Of a stretch of DNA of 64,000 bases, positions 31,101 to 40,763 are shown in pieces. The notes beneath the pieces were generated by a model. It did not search any database, had not been told where the DNA came from, and was given only the letters and a program-made list of their open reading frames with translations. The stretch's first letter is position 1; each line of letters begins with the position of its first letter. The position numbers and the translations under genes are program-made. The DNA comes from Mycoemilia scoparia (lineage: Eukaryota; Kickxellomycota; Kickxellomycetes; Kickxellales; Kickxellaceae), in contig JANBPU010000088.1 of the NCBI GenBank assembly GCA_027575805.1, positions 1 through 64,000 of the forward strand. Direction: 5' to 3'.

Positions 31101-32891
31101 TCTGGTGGTTCAAAGATCCGCCAAGAGTCGCTTGAATTTGTTCACCGCATTTTTGGCCTTGGTGAGCTTTTATCCCAGATGCATGTTGATACCAGAAACG
31201 GAAATAATGGTAGCACAGATCAGCAGCAACATCCTGAAATCAGTGTAACTGAGGACGATCTAGCATCAATGGCCCAGGATTTTGCTCAAATAATTGTCCA
31301 CACGCTTACGCAGCCACTGGAAAGCGCCGGGTCTAGCGTAGATATTATGTCAGATATACTGAAGGGGAAGCTTGACACCGAGGCCCAGCAGAAAGTATTC
31401 TTACAAACCATGTTCCAGATTCGTACCTACTACTGGTCTGTTTTCCCTATTCAGGAGTGGTCGATAACTTTGCTTGACCTGTGTGGACTATTCAGCAGTT
31501 CAATGCTCAACCTTCTCAATTCCGGCGATCTTCCTGTTATGGTCAGATCTGGAAAAGATGGCAGCAGCAAATCATCTGGACAATACCTCTTGGATCTTTT
31601 GAGTAGGGTGAAAAATGTCCAAGATGCCACATCTCAATTGATCAACTACTTTTGGCCACCACTTGGTTCGGACTCACCGGTTGGTGATGCGCCACCGGAC
31701 CAGGTCCTGGATGCATTGTTCTCGGCAGTTGATCAGCAGCGAGAACACTTTCCTACCAGAAAATTTACACCGGATTTGGCATTATTTTTGCAGTCCTACT
31801 TTTTACAAAAGGCGTGCGATACAGAGCTTGCATTTATGCTGACTTATCATCTTTCGCTATCCGAAAAAGTACAGTCGTCATATAAGGTGGTGGCGGCGGC
31901 GGCGCCCTATGGTCAAAATAACCAAACAAACTCCAAGCCCTCGCTTCAATGGGCCAGATACCATGCACGTCTTGGAATGTTACTGAGATCCTACCAAGCA
32001 GATCCTATTATTCCAACGCTTGCACCATATCAAACCACTTACACAACATCTTTGCTAATCCAGAGAATTATAGGCTCAGCACAGCCACACCAACCAATCT
32101 CTGGCATCCTCCAGACTCAACAACAAGAAATATATTCCCAAAACACGGTCTTCTTCCAGACGCTTCAGGCCAGCCAAAAGCGCCACCACGATTTGCTTGA
32201 GAAAATGCGGGCTCACTATGAAAGCCATAGAGAAACTTCATCAAGCCGTATAAAGGAAACACTAGGCATGGTTGATAGTGGCAAGCAAGAAATTGAGAAA
32301 TACAAAAAGGAAATTCTGTTGAGGAAACAAGACCTGGACCAAAAGAATTCCGAGCTTGAAAAGGTAGAGATGGAGTGTATCCAATGGCAGGAGGAAGTTA
32401 ATGCCATAAAGAGTGAATTGGTTGTGGCTAATAACGAATATGACCAAATCCAGAAACACCTTAAAGAGGAACAGGAACAAAGTGCTTCGTTCAAAGCCAC
32501 AGCTGATGCGACCCAAAAGAAACTCGAATCAACTGAGCAGCAGCTGAAGAGTGAGCAAGATGCATGGAAAGGTGAGAAGGAATTGTATGAGGCCAATAAA
32601 TCTGATATGGCGTCCAAGATTGAGGCACTGAATGTCGAATTGGCTGCATTGAGGGAAGCTAACCAGAAGCTTGAAGATGATCTCAAAATGAAGCATGACG
32701 AACATTCGGCTGCTCAAGGTGAGATTAGTAAGTTCGAAGAAGCAGTCAAAGCATTCCATGCAGCCATTGGAAGAAACATGATTCCTCAACCACAACCACA
32801 ACCACAGCCGCAGCCACAACACCAACCACAGGTGCGCCAAGATGAGGAGGAACCACATAATCCACCAGAAAGTGAAAATAATATTAATTAG
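28134..32891 (+). CDS. Large helical-repeat and coiled-coil protein, about 1,360 aa, five exons
   Basis: Exons: 28134-28742, 28897-29209, 29441-29547, 29729 to about 29862 or 29881, and about 29957 or 29997 to 32891. The first three introns have good GT-AG boundaries and consistent phase. The last junction is ambiguous: GTAAAT at 29882 to AG at 29956 hits a stop, so either the donor is GTCAGT at 29863 or the acceptor is 29996. The start is the first in-frame ATG (MNTESTREQ), although the frame is open 88 codons upstream. The N-terminus is Asn/Ser-rich and disordered. The middle is helical (LLQVFSDLIKIYPTILLPYL, SIVSVIEAMIKAPNPSVRLA), like an armadillo-type solenoid. From about 32,160 a coiled coil runs to the end, with a tail of five Pro-Gln pairs. 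Body plus coiled coil recalls CIP2A or Uso1/p115, but I cannot see decisive motifs for either, so the function is unassigned. Confidence 0.7.
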
Positions 32892-35252
32892 CTACCTAGT
32901 CAACAAATATACCGCAACAATAACACAAACCACACGCTGCATATTTTTTGGTAGTTTAGCAACATGAACCCCAAATCATACATTCATATCAGCACTCCCC
33001 CTCCCCCTTGTCGTCATACAATTGTGGCGCTATCCAACATCATCATTAGTATTGATATTTATTAGTATTAACAGCATTAATAACGATAACTACAAGCGAA
33101 TTCCTGTCATTCATTTTGATATACAAATGTTTTTTCTGTTTGAACTAAAGTCTTTTGTAGTAAAAACGAATCATTTAAGTTAGTTACATGTGACTACACT
33201 TTGTTTAATACAAAGATATATATATTTTTTTAAAACACGTGAAAATTTATTGTTGACTCTTTGATATTTACTTGTACTTGCTCAAAATAAAATAGAGTGT
33301 TCTGCAAACATGTTGTAGGCAGGCACATTCCCACATTAACGAACTGCTTGGGTTGAACCGATATACTATGAATTGTGACCATGTGCCATATTTCACAATT
33401 GGCTCTCTCTCACATATGATGATCTGTGGTAAGGTCTTCACCAGAGAGCCATTATGATTGTTCTTCTGACATCATTGTACATGATGTTTACACACGTGTG
33501 CGTGTGAGAGTCCAAAGCTTAGGTCAGCTCAGGGATTATTTAATCGATAAACCTGGTGAAAACAGCAGTTTGGAAAATTTACATTTTAAATGCCAGCAGA
33601 ACAATATGCTGATAACAAATACTATGGACAACTTTGGTGATAAATTATAGTAATAGCTGACATCCTTGCTGGCCATGGAAGTACGTTCTTATCGATGTCA
33701 AAGTTAAATAGGAGGAGGTGTGCTTTGGCTAGTGGACTGCATTCGCTTTGAGTCTAGAATGAGAGAGTGGTTTATCTGCAAAGCAACCTGGTTGGGTAAA
33801 AATATGCGTAATAAACATGTGGCAGAGTCTTCCCTAAAGGTGTACCAGAATAGACTCTCTCCAATAACACTCTAAAGTGTATGGTTTATGGGCTAAGTTT
33901 GCTGGAGGCATAGGGGAGCACAGAATTGTTTACTTTGGATGGAGAACCTTCCATGCATTTCTAGTTTAATGTTGTTAATGTTGTTTGGGTTGATGTAAAG
34001 TAACGTTCAAGGTACTTGCCAGGACCTTGCTCTAGCTGCATGCATCTGCAGACGATGACAAGATGTACTGGAGGCCATAACAACTGTTGCTACATCGCAC
34101 ATGTCTTGCTGACCATAAGACATTGCAAATCATTTGTGAGTGGATGCATTATGACATTAAGCTTGAGCTATGTATAAGACCTCTTAAAATATGGTATATG
34201 TGAGCAGACCTGGCGTTTTAATAATGCTCTTTTGGGGTTATGACATAAAATGTTTGAGCCTTTTTGGATGCCAGTAACTTACTTATAACAGAGTTTGCCA
34301 TAACTCAAAGGGGGGCTTTTTGAAAATAAAAAAGTGACCTAAACAAACACAATTTGTTATCAGCACCATCTATTCGCAGCTTACTTGTACATGCGCAGCT
34401 CAAAAAACACGATGTTTACTCATTACCACCATCATATTAGATTCTACTGAGAAATTATGTGTGTATGGGTGGCGGTCAATAAATAGCCGATATAAATCAT
34501 ATGGGATAGGTGAAAAATCCCACTAAGCCAACAGAAACAAAGAAGTATGTGATTAAGTGTCATCAAAGCTTTTTTCACTCTGAGTCTCCACAGTGTGTGT
34601 GTGTGTGTCTCTTTCTCTGAACAGGATATTGGATTCCCCCGATAATTGTTATAATGCTTTGGCTCACGAGGATGTATCCAAACGTACTTTCATCTTGGTT
34701 GGCCAATCCAAAATAGGCACACAGGGATGATTGGTCAGTTGACTTGGATGATAATGGTGGAGTTGATGTGACTAGACGATTGTGCAGTGTTTAGTGGATG
34801 CAAGCCAATCTATAACAATCTTTGCCGTGGAGATTAAACAGCCAATGACGGCTCTGGAAATGGCCTGTGCGTATCTTTGCCATCATACCACTTATGCTTA
34901 TTGGTCGTTTAAACAGCGAACACAGTAGAGACGTGTAGGCCAAACAAAATCACGCTTCGTCCACAGCAATCCACATTCGCCCATGCTCCTTCCCCTTCCC
35001 CTATAAAGGCACAACTTCCTGCTATTAATGCTGTGGGACAAGTCTCCCACCCCTTATTTTTCTCTATTGTAACAACCACACGATTTTTATATTTTGCCAT
35101 TTACTGTCAACCGTTATTATCTGATATACATATATATAATCAGTTGTCATATTGTTTATTCGGTTACCGTAAACAGCAACAACAACAACAACATACCTAC
35201 ACATACACAAGAGTACAAACCACGCCCACAGTATTAGCAAACTTTACGACAC
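32892..35252. other. 2.4 kb intergenic region, promoter of the F-box gene at its end
   Basis: The 3' flank of the coiled-coil gene, then AT-rich DNA with a (GT)n run (about 34593-34608). At 34231-34305 an imperfect inverted repeat, CTTTTGGGGTTATG and CATAACTCAAAGG, about 50 bp apart, could be a relic of another small element. No gene was recognised. Confidence 0.45.
35002..35008 (+). promoter_or_regulatory. TATA box of the F-box/LRR gene
   Basis: TATAAAG preceded by a C-rich stretch (CCTTCCCCTTCCCC), 251 bp upstream of the ATG at 35253. CAA triplets (35177-35192) lie in the presumed leader. Confidence 0.45.
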
Positions 35253-37037
35253 ATGGACAAAACCTCTCCACTAAGCCGCTCGTATATTGTTGAAGATATT
35301 CTTTCTTACCTGTCACTCGATGATATCAAGCGTGTGCAGCATGTCAATAGTCATTGGCAGATGATGGCCCAGCCTCATACTATGGGCACGGTTAAGGGCA
35401 CGCTTTACCAAGTCTCGGCCGCACTGGATAGAGTACAATCAGCAAATGCCTGCCACCTAGTCAGGGATGTTAGCATTGACCTTACCTATTCTGATCTTTA
35501 TTCAAACCCATCTGATTATGAGCGCAGAGTCGAGCGTATTATCGATAAATTTGGGCCTTGCATGCGCGGTATAAAGAAATTGTCAATTGTATACGACATT
35601 GCGCATCAGGCTTCGCCCGCTACCACTTTGGCTTGCACCAGCGCATTCAACAGGCTGCTGCGTACTTTCCGCAACGTACAAAGCCTGGATTTAAGCCACT
35701 GCAATATTTCGATAGTAAACGGTGAGCGCCATGCATTCAACTACATGAACCAGCTGCGCTCCATCGATTGGTTTAAAATGGGGACCAATGACAGGACGTC
35801 CACTCGGCTGCTTAGCACTCTGATTGAAACCAATGCCCACCATCTCCGCGTGCTCAGAAGTAAAGGTGACACACTGGATGAACATTTGCACATTCTAACC
35901 ACCAAACAACCCAGTAATGGTATTCTGGAAGTTTTTGATGCTCATGGGTCTCGAATTACTGACAAAGGGTTATCAGAAATTGTCAATTCAAATCCCAGCC
36001 TGCGGCATATTGATATTTCCTGCTGCTCAAGAATTACTAGCCTTGGTATCGCCTCAATTCAACCCAAGGTTTTACCAAATTTGATATACTTGAGTTTGTA
36101 TGGCCTTCAAGTTCAGATGTCAGACTACGCTCAGGTATTCAACTCTAATAACTACTGGGCGCATCTCAAGACTATTTCGCTTCGCAGTATGGCCAGACTT
36201 AACGATGATAGCCTTGCGCCGCGAGGCAATGATTCTATTCTTGAGGCTATTGGGTTCAACTGTCCTTCTTTGCTCGATTTGAACGTTCTTGACTGTCGTG
36301 GTGTAAGCGATACTGGACTGAGGGCTGTTCTCTCTCAGCTCCAGAGTTTGAGGTCTGTTGTGGTCTTGCACAACGCATCTGAGCGTCCAATTCCAGCTGA
36401 AGAGGAAGATAAAGTAATGTCGATGTTGTTTGAAGGGTCATCTGGAACCGTGTCTCCAGGTTCATCCATGTCTGCATCTTCTTCAGGATCTTCCCCGAAC
36501 TTGCTCCCCATATCATCACCAATAGCACAGCCTCAACAACAAAATAGGCGACATAGCTTTACCAACTTCACCGACTTCCCACCACTTCCATCCAATGCGC
36601 CATCTTCCACGACATCACCATATTGCCCTGACAACAACGCCATTGGTAGCAGGTCAGGATATCTCAATATCTCATATCCTGCACCTACTTCTCAGAATTC
36701 TACTGATAGTGCTATATCATCACGCTCTGCTTCGCCATTATCTGGAGGCAGATCGGCAGGTGTCGGGCTTTCACGTAATGCATCCACATCTCAAACACAG
36801 AGAAGAATGTTTTCTTATCGAGCACTTGCCTCTGGCATCAAAACCAAGAGACTAGATAAGATAAACCTGGACATGCGGTACGATATTAACTTTGCCACAT
36901 GTCTGTCTAATCAGCTCAAAAGCATTGTAAAAATATCTGGAAGCTCTATCACCAAGAATGCCAAGATGATGATTCAGACTCAGTTCCCCAATTGCAGCAT
37001 CCAGGTCTGGAAAACCGAGAGACATCATCATATCTAA
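35253..37037 (+). CDS. F-box/LRR protein, 594 aa
   Basis: Intronless. Residues about 7-45 form an F-box-like segment (SRSYIVEDILSYLSLDDIKR, then VQHVNSHWQMMA), with the leucine spacing and the Trp expected of the fold. From about residue 105 there are leucine-rich repeats: KKLSIVYDI, VQSLDLSHCNIS, HHLRVLRSKG, ITDKGLSEIVNSNPSLRHID, ISCCSRITSLGIASI, LDLNVLDCRGVSDTGLRAVL. These are the cysteine-containing type seen in Amn1 and SCF receptors such as Grr1. Residues about 395-530 are Ser/Pro-rich and likely disordered. The C-terminus resumes with a repeat-like segment (KLDKINLDMRYDINFATCLS shifted in register). The role is inferred as a substrate receptor of an SCF ubiquitin ligase; the substrate is unknown. 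It converges on another LRR gene. Confidence 0.7.
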   Translation: MDKTSPLSRSYIVEDILSYLSLDDIKRVQHVNSHWQMMAQPHTMGTVKGTLYQVSAALDRVQSANACHLVRDVSIDLTYSDLYSNPSDYERRVERIIDKFGPCMRGIKKLSIVYDIAHQASPATTLACTSAFNRLLRTFRNVQSLDLSHCNISIVNGERHAFNYMNQLRSIDWFKMGTNDRTSTRLLSTLIETNAHHLRVLRSKGDTLDEHLHILTTKQPSNGILEVFDAHGSRITDKGLSEIVNSNPSLRHIDISCCSRITSLGIASIQPKVLPNLIYLSLYGLQVQMSDYAQVFNSNNYWAHLKTISLRSMARLNDDSLAPRGNDSILEAIGFNCPSLLDLNVLDCRGVSDTGLRAVLSQLQSLRSVVVLHNASERPIPAEEEDKVMSMLFEGSSGTVSPGSSMSASSSGSSPNLLPISSPIAQPQQQNRRHSFTNFTDFPPLPSNAPSSTTSPYCPDNNAIGSRSGYLNISYPAPTSQNSTDSAISSRSASPLSGGRSAGVGLSRNASTSQTQRRMFSYRALASGIKTKRLDKINLDMRYDINFATCLSNQLKSIVKISGSSITKNAKMMIQTQFPNCSIQVWKTERHHHI

Positions 37038-37847
37038 GAAATTCATTAAAAAAACAAAGAAAATCACGGACGACTCAACAGCTGTGCGTGGTGGCGGCGT
37101 GTATGTGTTCTATACATACATAACAATCTATTACCAAAATATATAATCATTGCATCGAATTCCCATTCCCCCTACTCGAACATCTCTCTGCCTCCTATTC
37201 CAAAATTGATATACATACATTTGGATGGTTATTTTTGAAGGGCTAGTTTTTACTAGTAGGTCAGTTTCATCATGTATATTGGCCAGCAGCCTACACATTA
37301 TCATTGATAAATGTATTGGCATGTACAGTATGCGCTTGACCATTCAAAAATAACCACATATATATACATATATACATACATACGCACACACACACACACA
37401 CATATATATACAACTTCACGCATCGTATTTTTATTTTGAAGGCTACAGTCACCACCTACCATTATATTATTATTATTCTTTCTATCCTATCTGTATCCCC
37501 TCATCTGATAAATTTTATTAGGAATTTTGTATTGTTTATAAAAATAGCCTTTCTGTAGTCTTTCACAACTTTATCCTAACAACTAACAATGTGGTATTTT
37601 ATTAAAAAATGTATGGTTAAACTAATGCTGATAAAATATGTAAAAACATGTGGAGATGGGAAATGTGAGTAGAAAATGAATAGTACAAAATGGCTAAACT
37701 GAATGGATCGCTATTGCAAATATCAATGGAGTAAAATGAATAGTATATGTGTGTGTGTGTGTGTTGTGTTGTGTGGGGAGGGGAGGGGAGGGGAAGAGGA
37801 GGAGGATGTTGATCAAGTAGAAATTACTAAAACATAAACTGGCCATC
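37038..37847. other. Convergent 3'-3' gap with MITE and microsatellites
   Basis: Lies between the stop codons of the two LRR genes. It holds repeat A copy 6 (37226-37356), a (CA)n tract with TA ends (37360-37410), a (GT)n tract at 37749-37765 and a GGGGA-type run at 37776-37795. The small frames here are low-complexity and not supported. Confidence 0.6.
37226..37356 (+). repeat. MITE-like repeat family A, variant with perfect 14-bp inverted ends
   Basis: TGGTTATTTTTGAA at 37226-37239 and its exact complement TTCAAAAATAACCA at 37343-37356 bound a 131-bp element. The left 20 bp match the other family A copies (TTATTTTTGAAGGGCTAG), but the interior differs, so this is a sub-family or rearranged copy. 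It is non-coding and sits in a 3'-3' gap. Confidence 0.8.
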
Positions 37848-40763
37848 TCAGGGCTTCTGAGACGCAAAAAAGCAGAATTCGGAAGAGATCTTTTTGTATT
37901 TTGCAAAAGTTGACGAATCCAGGATGCAGTACTTCAATGCAGGAAATGAATAAAACAGGCATCTTAATTGTTTTAATGTACATCTTTGGCTTTGGTCAAC
38001 AGAGCAGTGGAGCTTATGCAACTTTGAAAAGCTTTGGTGGTAATTGTTGTGTAAATCAATTTTTGTAGTGCTAATATTGTCGTTGATGTTGGGTTTTGTC
38101 TTGGATTTAACTGATGTCGAATTTGGGATAGTTTTGAATTGAATGGTTCTTTCAAGTGGGAAGGGAATTATTGATGATCTTTTCATAGAAGACGAAGTAG
38201 GATGTTGCTGTGAATCATTGCTATTAGTTTGCATTACAAATCTTTCCAATTCCTCCGCACCAATCAGCAAATCAAATAAGGCGAGTGAATAGAATACAAT
38301 TTCCAACGACTCTAAATTAACAAATTGAGCAAGACCATATAACCCGATGGGTGTAAACACAATTCTTGATAATCTGAGAACTCGAAGTGTATCCCAATTG
38401 TGATAAATTATAGGCTCAAGCATATTGAAGAACTTGTCTCTCTGGGCTTTTGTGAACGCTATTGGTGTGGGTTTTAGAGGATTATTGGATCTGTTGCCAG
38501 AATTTGTTATATTGGCCATAGCCTGGTTATACCTAGCACTAGCACCAACGGTACTACTATTACCATTACCATTACTAGTGCTAGTGCTATTGGTATTGGT
38601 ATTGGTATTGGTATTGGTATTGGTATTGCCTGGGGCCGAAGTATTGCCACTCTTACTATAAGTCGCTTGTGATGGTGGAGGCTGACTATTGGTCGTATCC
38701 TTCTTTACATAGCCAGTATTGGTATAATCATATTCAAAGACCTCTTCAACATTCAACTTGAATGGGCTAATAAATTCTCTAAGGGGGGTCATAAGCCATC
38801 CAGTCTTTTTCAATTCTTTAACCGATTTGCCCATCTGATTCGGATCATCATCCATTTTATCAATATAGTCTTTTAGGATCAGATAATACGTTGGGGTTTT
38901 TCTAGCAAATTCGAGATAAACCAAAAATAGCGTAGTCCGAGTGAAACAGGAATATGGATCAAATTTGGTGTGTTCCTTCACGAATAGCGAGCCTCTATTT
39001 CGCTCACTTCCAACTGGATGTTGGTGCAAGATATCTTGGTAATTGATTTTGAGATGACTGTTCTCTGAAAACAATCTGGCTGATATCATGAACCAAATGT
39101 ATTGGTCTTTGGGCAGCCTTATAAACAATCCATCGTGAGGAATAAAGTAATTGTCATCAAGTGGAGGTGGTGACAGAGTGCTTGTTTGCAAATATCGCAG
39201 TTTGGGTAATCCCAGCCTGAGATTGGCAATGGTCGAAATAAAATCCTCAGTGGCAAATTTGGGATAGTACATTATTGCAGTCAGATGTAGAATATTTGGA
39301 CACTTTTCAATAACGTGGGGCGCAAGTTTGCAACTCAAAGGTACAATTTCCAGATAATTTAGCATGCTCCAATTGAATTGGCGTAGCCACATCCAATTTA
39401 CACCAAAATTGACGCACCGAGTAATTTCTTTCCTATTATCTGGCGACATCCGACCGCTGATGACTAATCGTTTCAAGTGTGGAAAATGGAGCTTGAATAG
39501 GTTTGAGTTATTTCTAAGCGCTTTAAATTTGTTTCTGTTAATTTGATTATCTTTGTTTGGGGTCACTGGTCTGTTTTCATAAAATTGGCCGTTTAGGACT
39601 TTTTCTGAAATATTCGGATCGACTATTCTGAGAATATCGTACACATCGCTATCCAAGGGATGCTCGACAGCATCCAGGTCAATAAATGTCACCGAATCAC
39701 TGGAAGTCAAGGTCAATGCTTGTAGCTTGGATATATTGTTCTTCATGGCACGGGCCAACTTTTCAACAGCTTCATCCATATTGGTTGTTGATCGGTAAAG
39801 TACTTGCAGAATACCAAGACTTACGATATTCAAAAGATTACCAAGCACCAGATGAAGATCGACAATATCAAATTTGCAATTCATGCTGACATGGGCGAGG
39901 TTGGGTAGTTTGGTTGAATTTTCAGCAAACATTTGTGGGACCAATTGCATAGTTTTACAAGTCTCTGTTACTCTGATTGTTCTTAACGTAGGGTTTTTTT
40001 CCATGATACATCGTATACCGCTTAAGTCCTTGTAACGACCACTGAATGTGAGCTTTCTCAGCAAAGGATATTCCAATTTATCGGAAAGATCAGGATGGTG
40101 TGCCGAATCGGAAGCAAACTCGAGCTCGCTGACAAATTGGTGGCCTCGCTTCAAAAACAAGTAATGCTCCCTATCGTCTCTTCTTATATTACGAAGACTT
40201 TCTTTTTTCCTTATCCTTTGATGGACTGTTGGGTCAAAGTTGTCAAATATAGACTGATCGTCGGTGGTTCTGGCAAAATCATTTAATGGAGAGGATTCTA
40301 TCTTGCGCGCTATCCTAATGGTTCTAGTATTTTTGCTATTAGCATTGCCTTCTTTATTATGATCTTGAGATAGCAGAGAGTTGGATTCCATTTTTGAACC
40401 CATAGAGCACAGCAATGCGCCACTTATTGGCTGCAGTTCGATATAGGGACTCTTGGGGCTGTTGTGATTACTAGCACGCTTATCCTTGTCGATAACTTTA
40501 CCATCCTTGTCAACTTGAATATGAGTCTTAAAGACATGTGCATAATCTTCAGGGATGTATTCCGGTATCTTGTAGTAGTGCCAATATGCCATCGCGGTGT
40601 AGCTTCCCCAAGCATACTGGTCCCAAGTGTATATCGTCCTGAGAGTTTTCTTTTCATCGCACTGTCGCAGCATGGTGCATATCAGTAGCTTATGTTCAGG
40701 TGGGAATTTATCAAGCCAGCGTAGGACTATTTGTAGATCTTTATCGAATTTTGAGTCAGTCAT
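37848..40763 (-). CDS. Leucine-rich-repeat protein, 971 aa, unknown function
   Basis: Single long frame. The N-terminus (MTDSKFDKDLQIVLRWLDKF, then PPEHKLLICTMLRQCDEKK) has the helical look of an F-box or related adaptor domain but lacks a convincing match. Irregular leucine-rich segments follow: PLLRKLTFSGRYKDLSGIRC, LPNLAHVSMNCKFDIVDLHL, KLQALTLTSSD, FPHLKRLVISGRMS, LNYLEIVPLSCKLAPHVIEK, LRVLRLSRIVFTPIGLYGLA. A disordered insert at about 694-750 contains an (Asn-Thr)n run encoded by a hexanucleotide repeat. The C-terminus is again LRR-like (KLHKLHCSVDQ, LRCLFYSFPALKYCILDSST). I see no catalytic motif or membrane segment. It may be a scaffold or a divergent ubiquitin-ligase receptor, by analogy with its neighbour only. 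Confidence 0.65.
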   Translation of the reverse strand: MTDSKFDKDLQIVLRWLDKFPPEHKLLICTMLRQCDEKKTLRTIYTWDQYAWGSYTAMAYWHYYKIPEYIPEDYAHVFKTHIQVDKDGKVIDKDKRASNHNSPKSPYIELQPISGALLCSMGSKMESNSLLSQDHNKEGNANSKNTRTIRIARKIESSPLNDFARTTDDQSIFDNFDPTVHQRIRKKESLRNIRRDDREHYLFLKRGHQFVSELEFASDSAHHPDLSDKLEYPLLRKLTFSGRYKDLSGIRCIMEKNPTLRTIRVTETCKTMQLVPQMFAENSTKLPNLAHVSMNCKFDIVDLHLVLGNLLNIVSLGILQVLYRSTTNMDEAVEKLARAMKNNISKLQALTLTSSDSVTFIDLDAVEHPLDSDVYDILRIVDPNISEKVLNGQFYENRPVTPNKDNQINRNKFKALRNNSNLFKLHFPHLKRLVISGRMSPDNRKEITRCVNFGVNWMWLRQFNWSMLNYLEIVPLSCKLAPHVIEKCPNILHLTAIMYYPKFATEDFISTIANLRLGLPKLRYLQTSTLSPPPLDDNYFIPHDGLFIRLPKDQYIWFMISARLFSENSHLKINYQDILHQHPVGSERNRGSLFVKEHTKFDPYSCFTRTTLFLVYLEFARKTPTYYLILKDYIDKMDDDPNQMGKSVKELKKTGWLMTPLREFISPFKLNVEEVFEYDYTNTGYVKKDTTNSQPPPSQATYSKSGNTSAPGNTNTNTNTNTNTNSTSTSNGNGNSSTVGASARYNQAMANITNSGNRSNNPLKPTPIAFTKAQRDKFFNMLEPIIYHNWDTLRVLRLSRIVFTPIGLYGLAQFVNLESLEIVFYSLALFDLLIGAEELERFVMQTNSNDSQQHPTSSSMKRSSIIPFPLERTIQFKTIPNSTSVKSKTKPNINDNISTTKIDLHNNYHQSFSKLHKLHCSVDQSQRCTLKQLRCLFYSFPALKYCILDSSTFAKYKKISSEFCFFASQKP
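38588..38628. repeat. TATTGG hexanucleotide repeat inside a coding region
   Basis: About seven TATTGG units on the plus strand, read on the minus strand as alternating Asn-Thr codons in the 971-aa LRR protein. Because the unit is six bases, changes in copy number keep the frame, so the run can vary without breaking the gene. Confidence 0.85.

Noticed and set aside
28134..32891. Calling the large gene USO1/p115
   Set aside because: The general layout fits, but the acidic C-terminus and head-domain motifs of p115 are not visible.
38588..38628. Tandem repeat as a CRISPR array
   Set aside because: It is a simple hexanucleotide microsatellite within a fungal coding region, without spacers.
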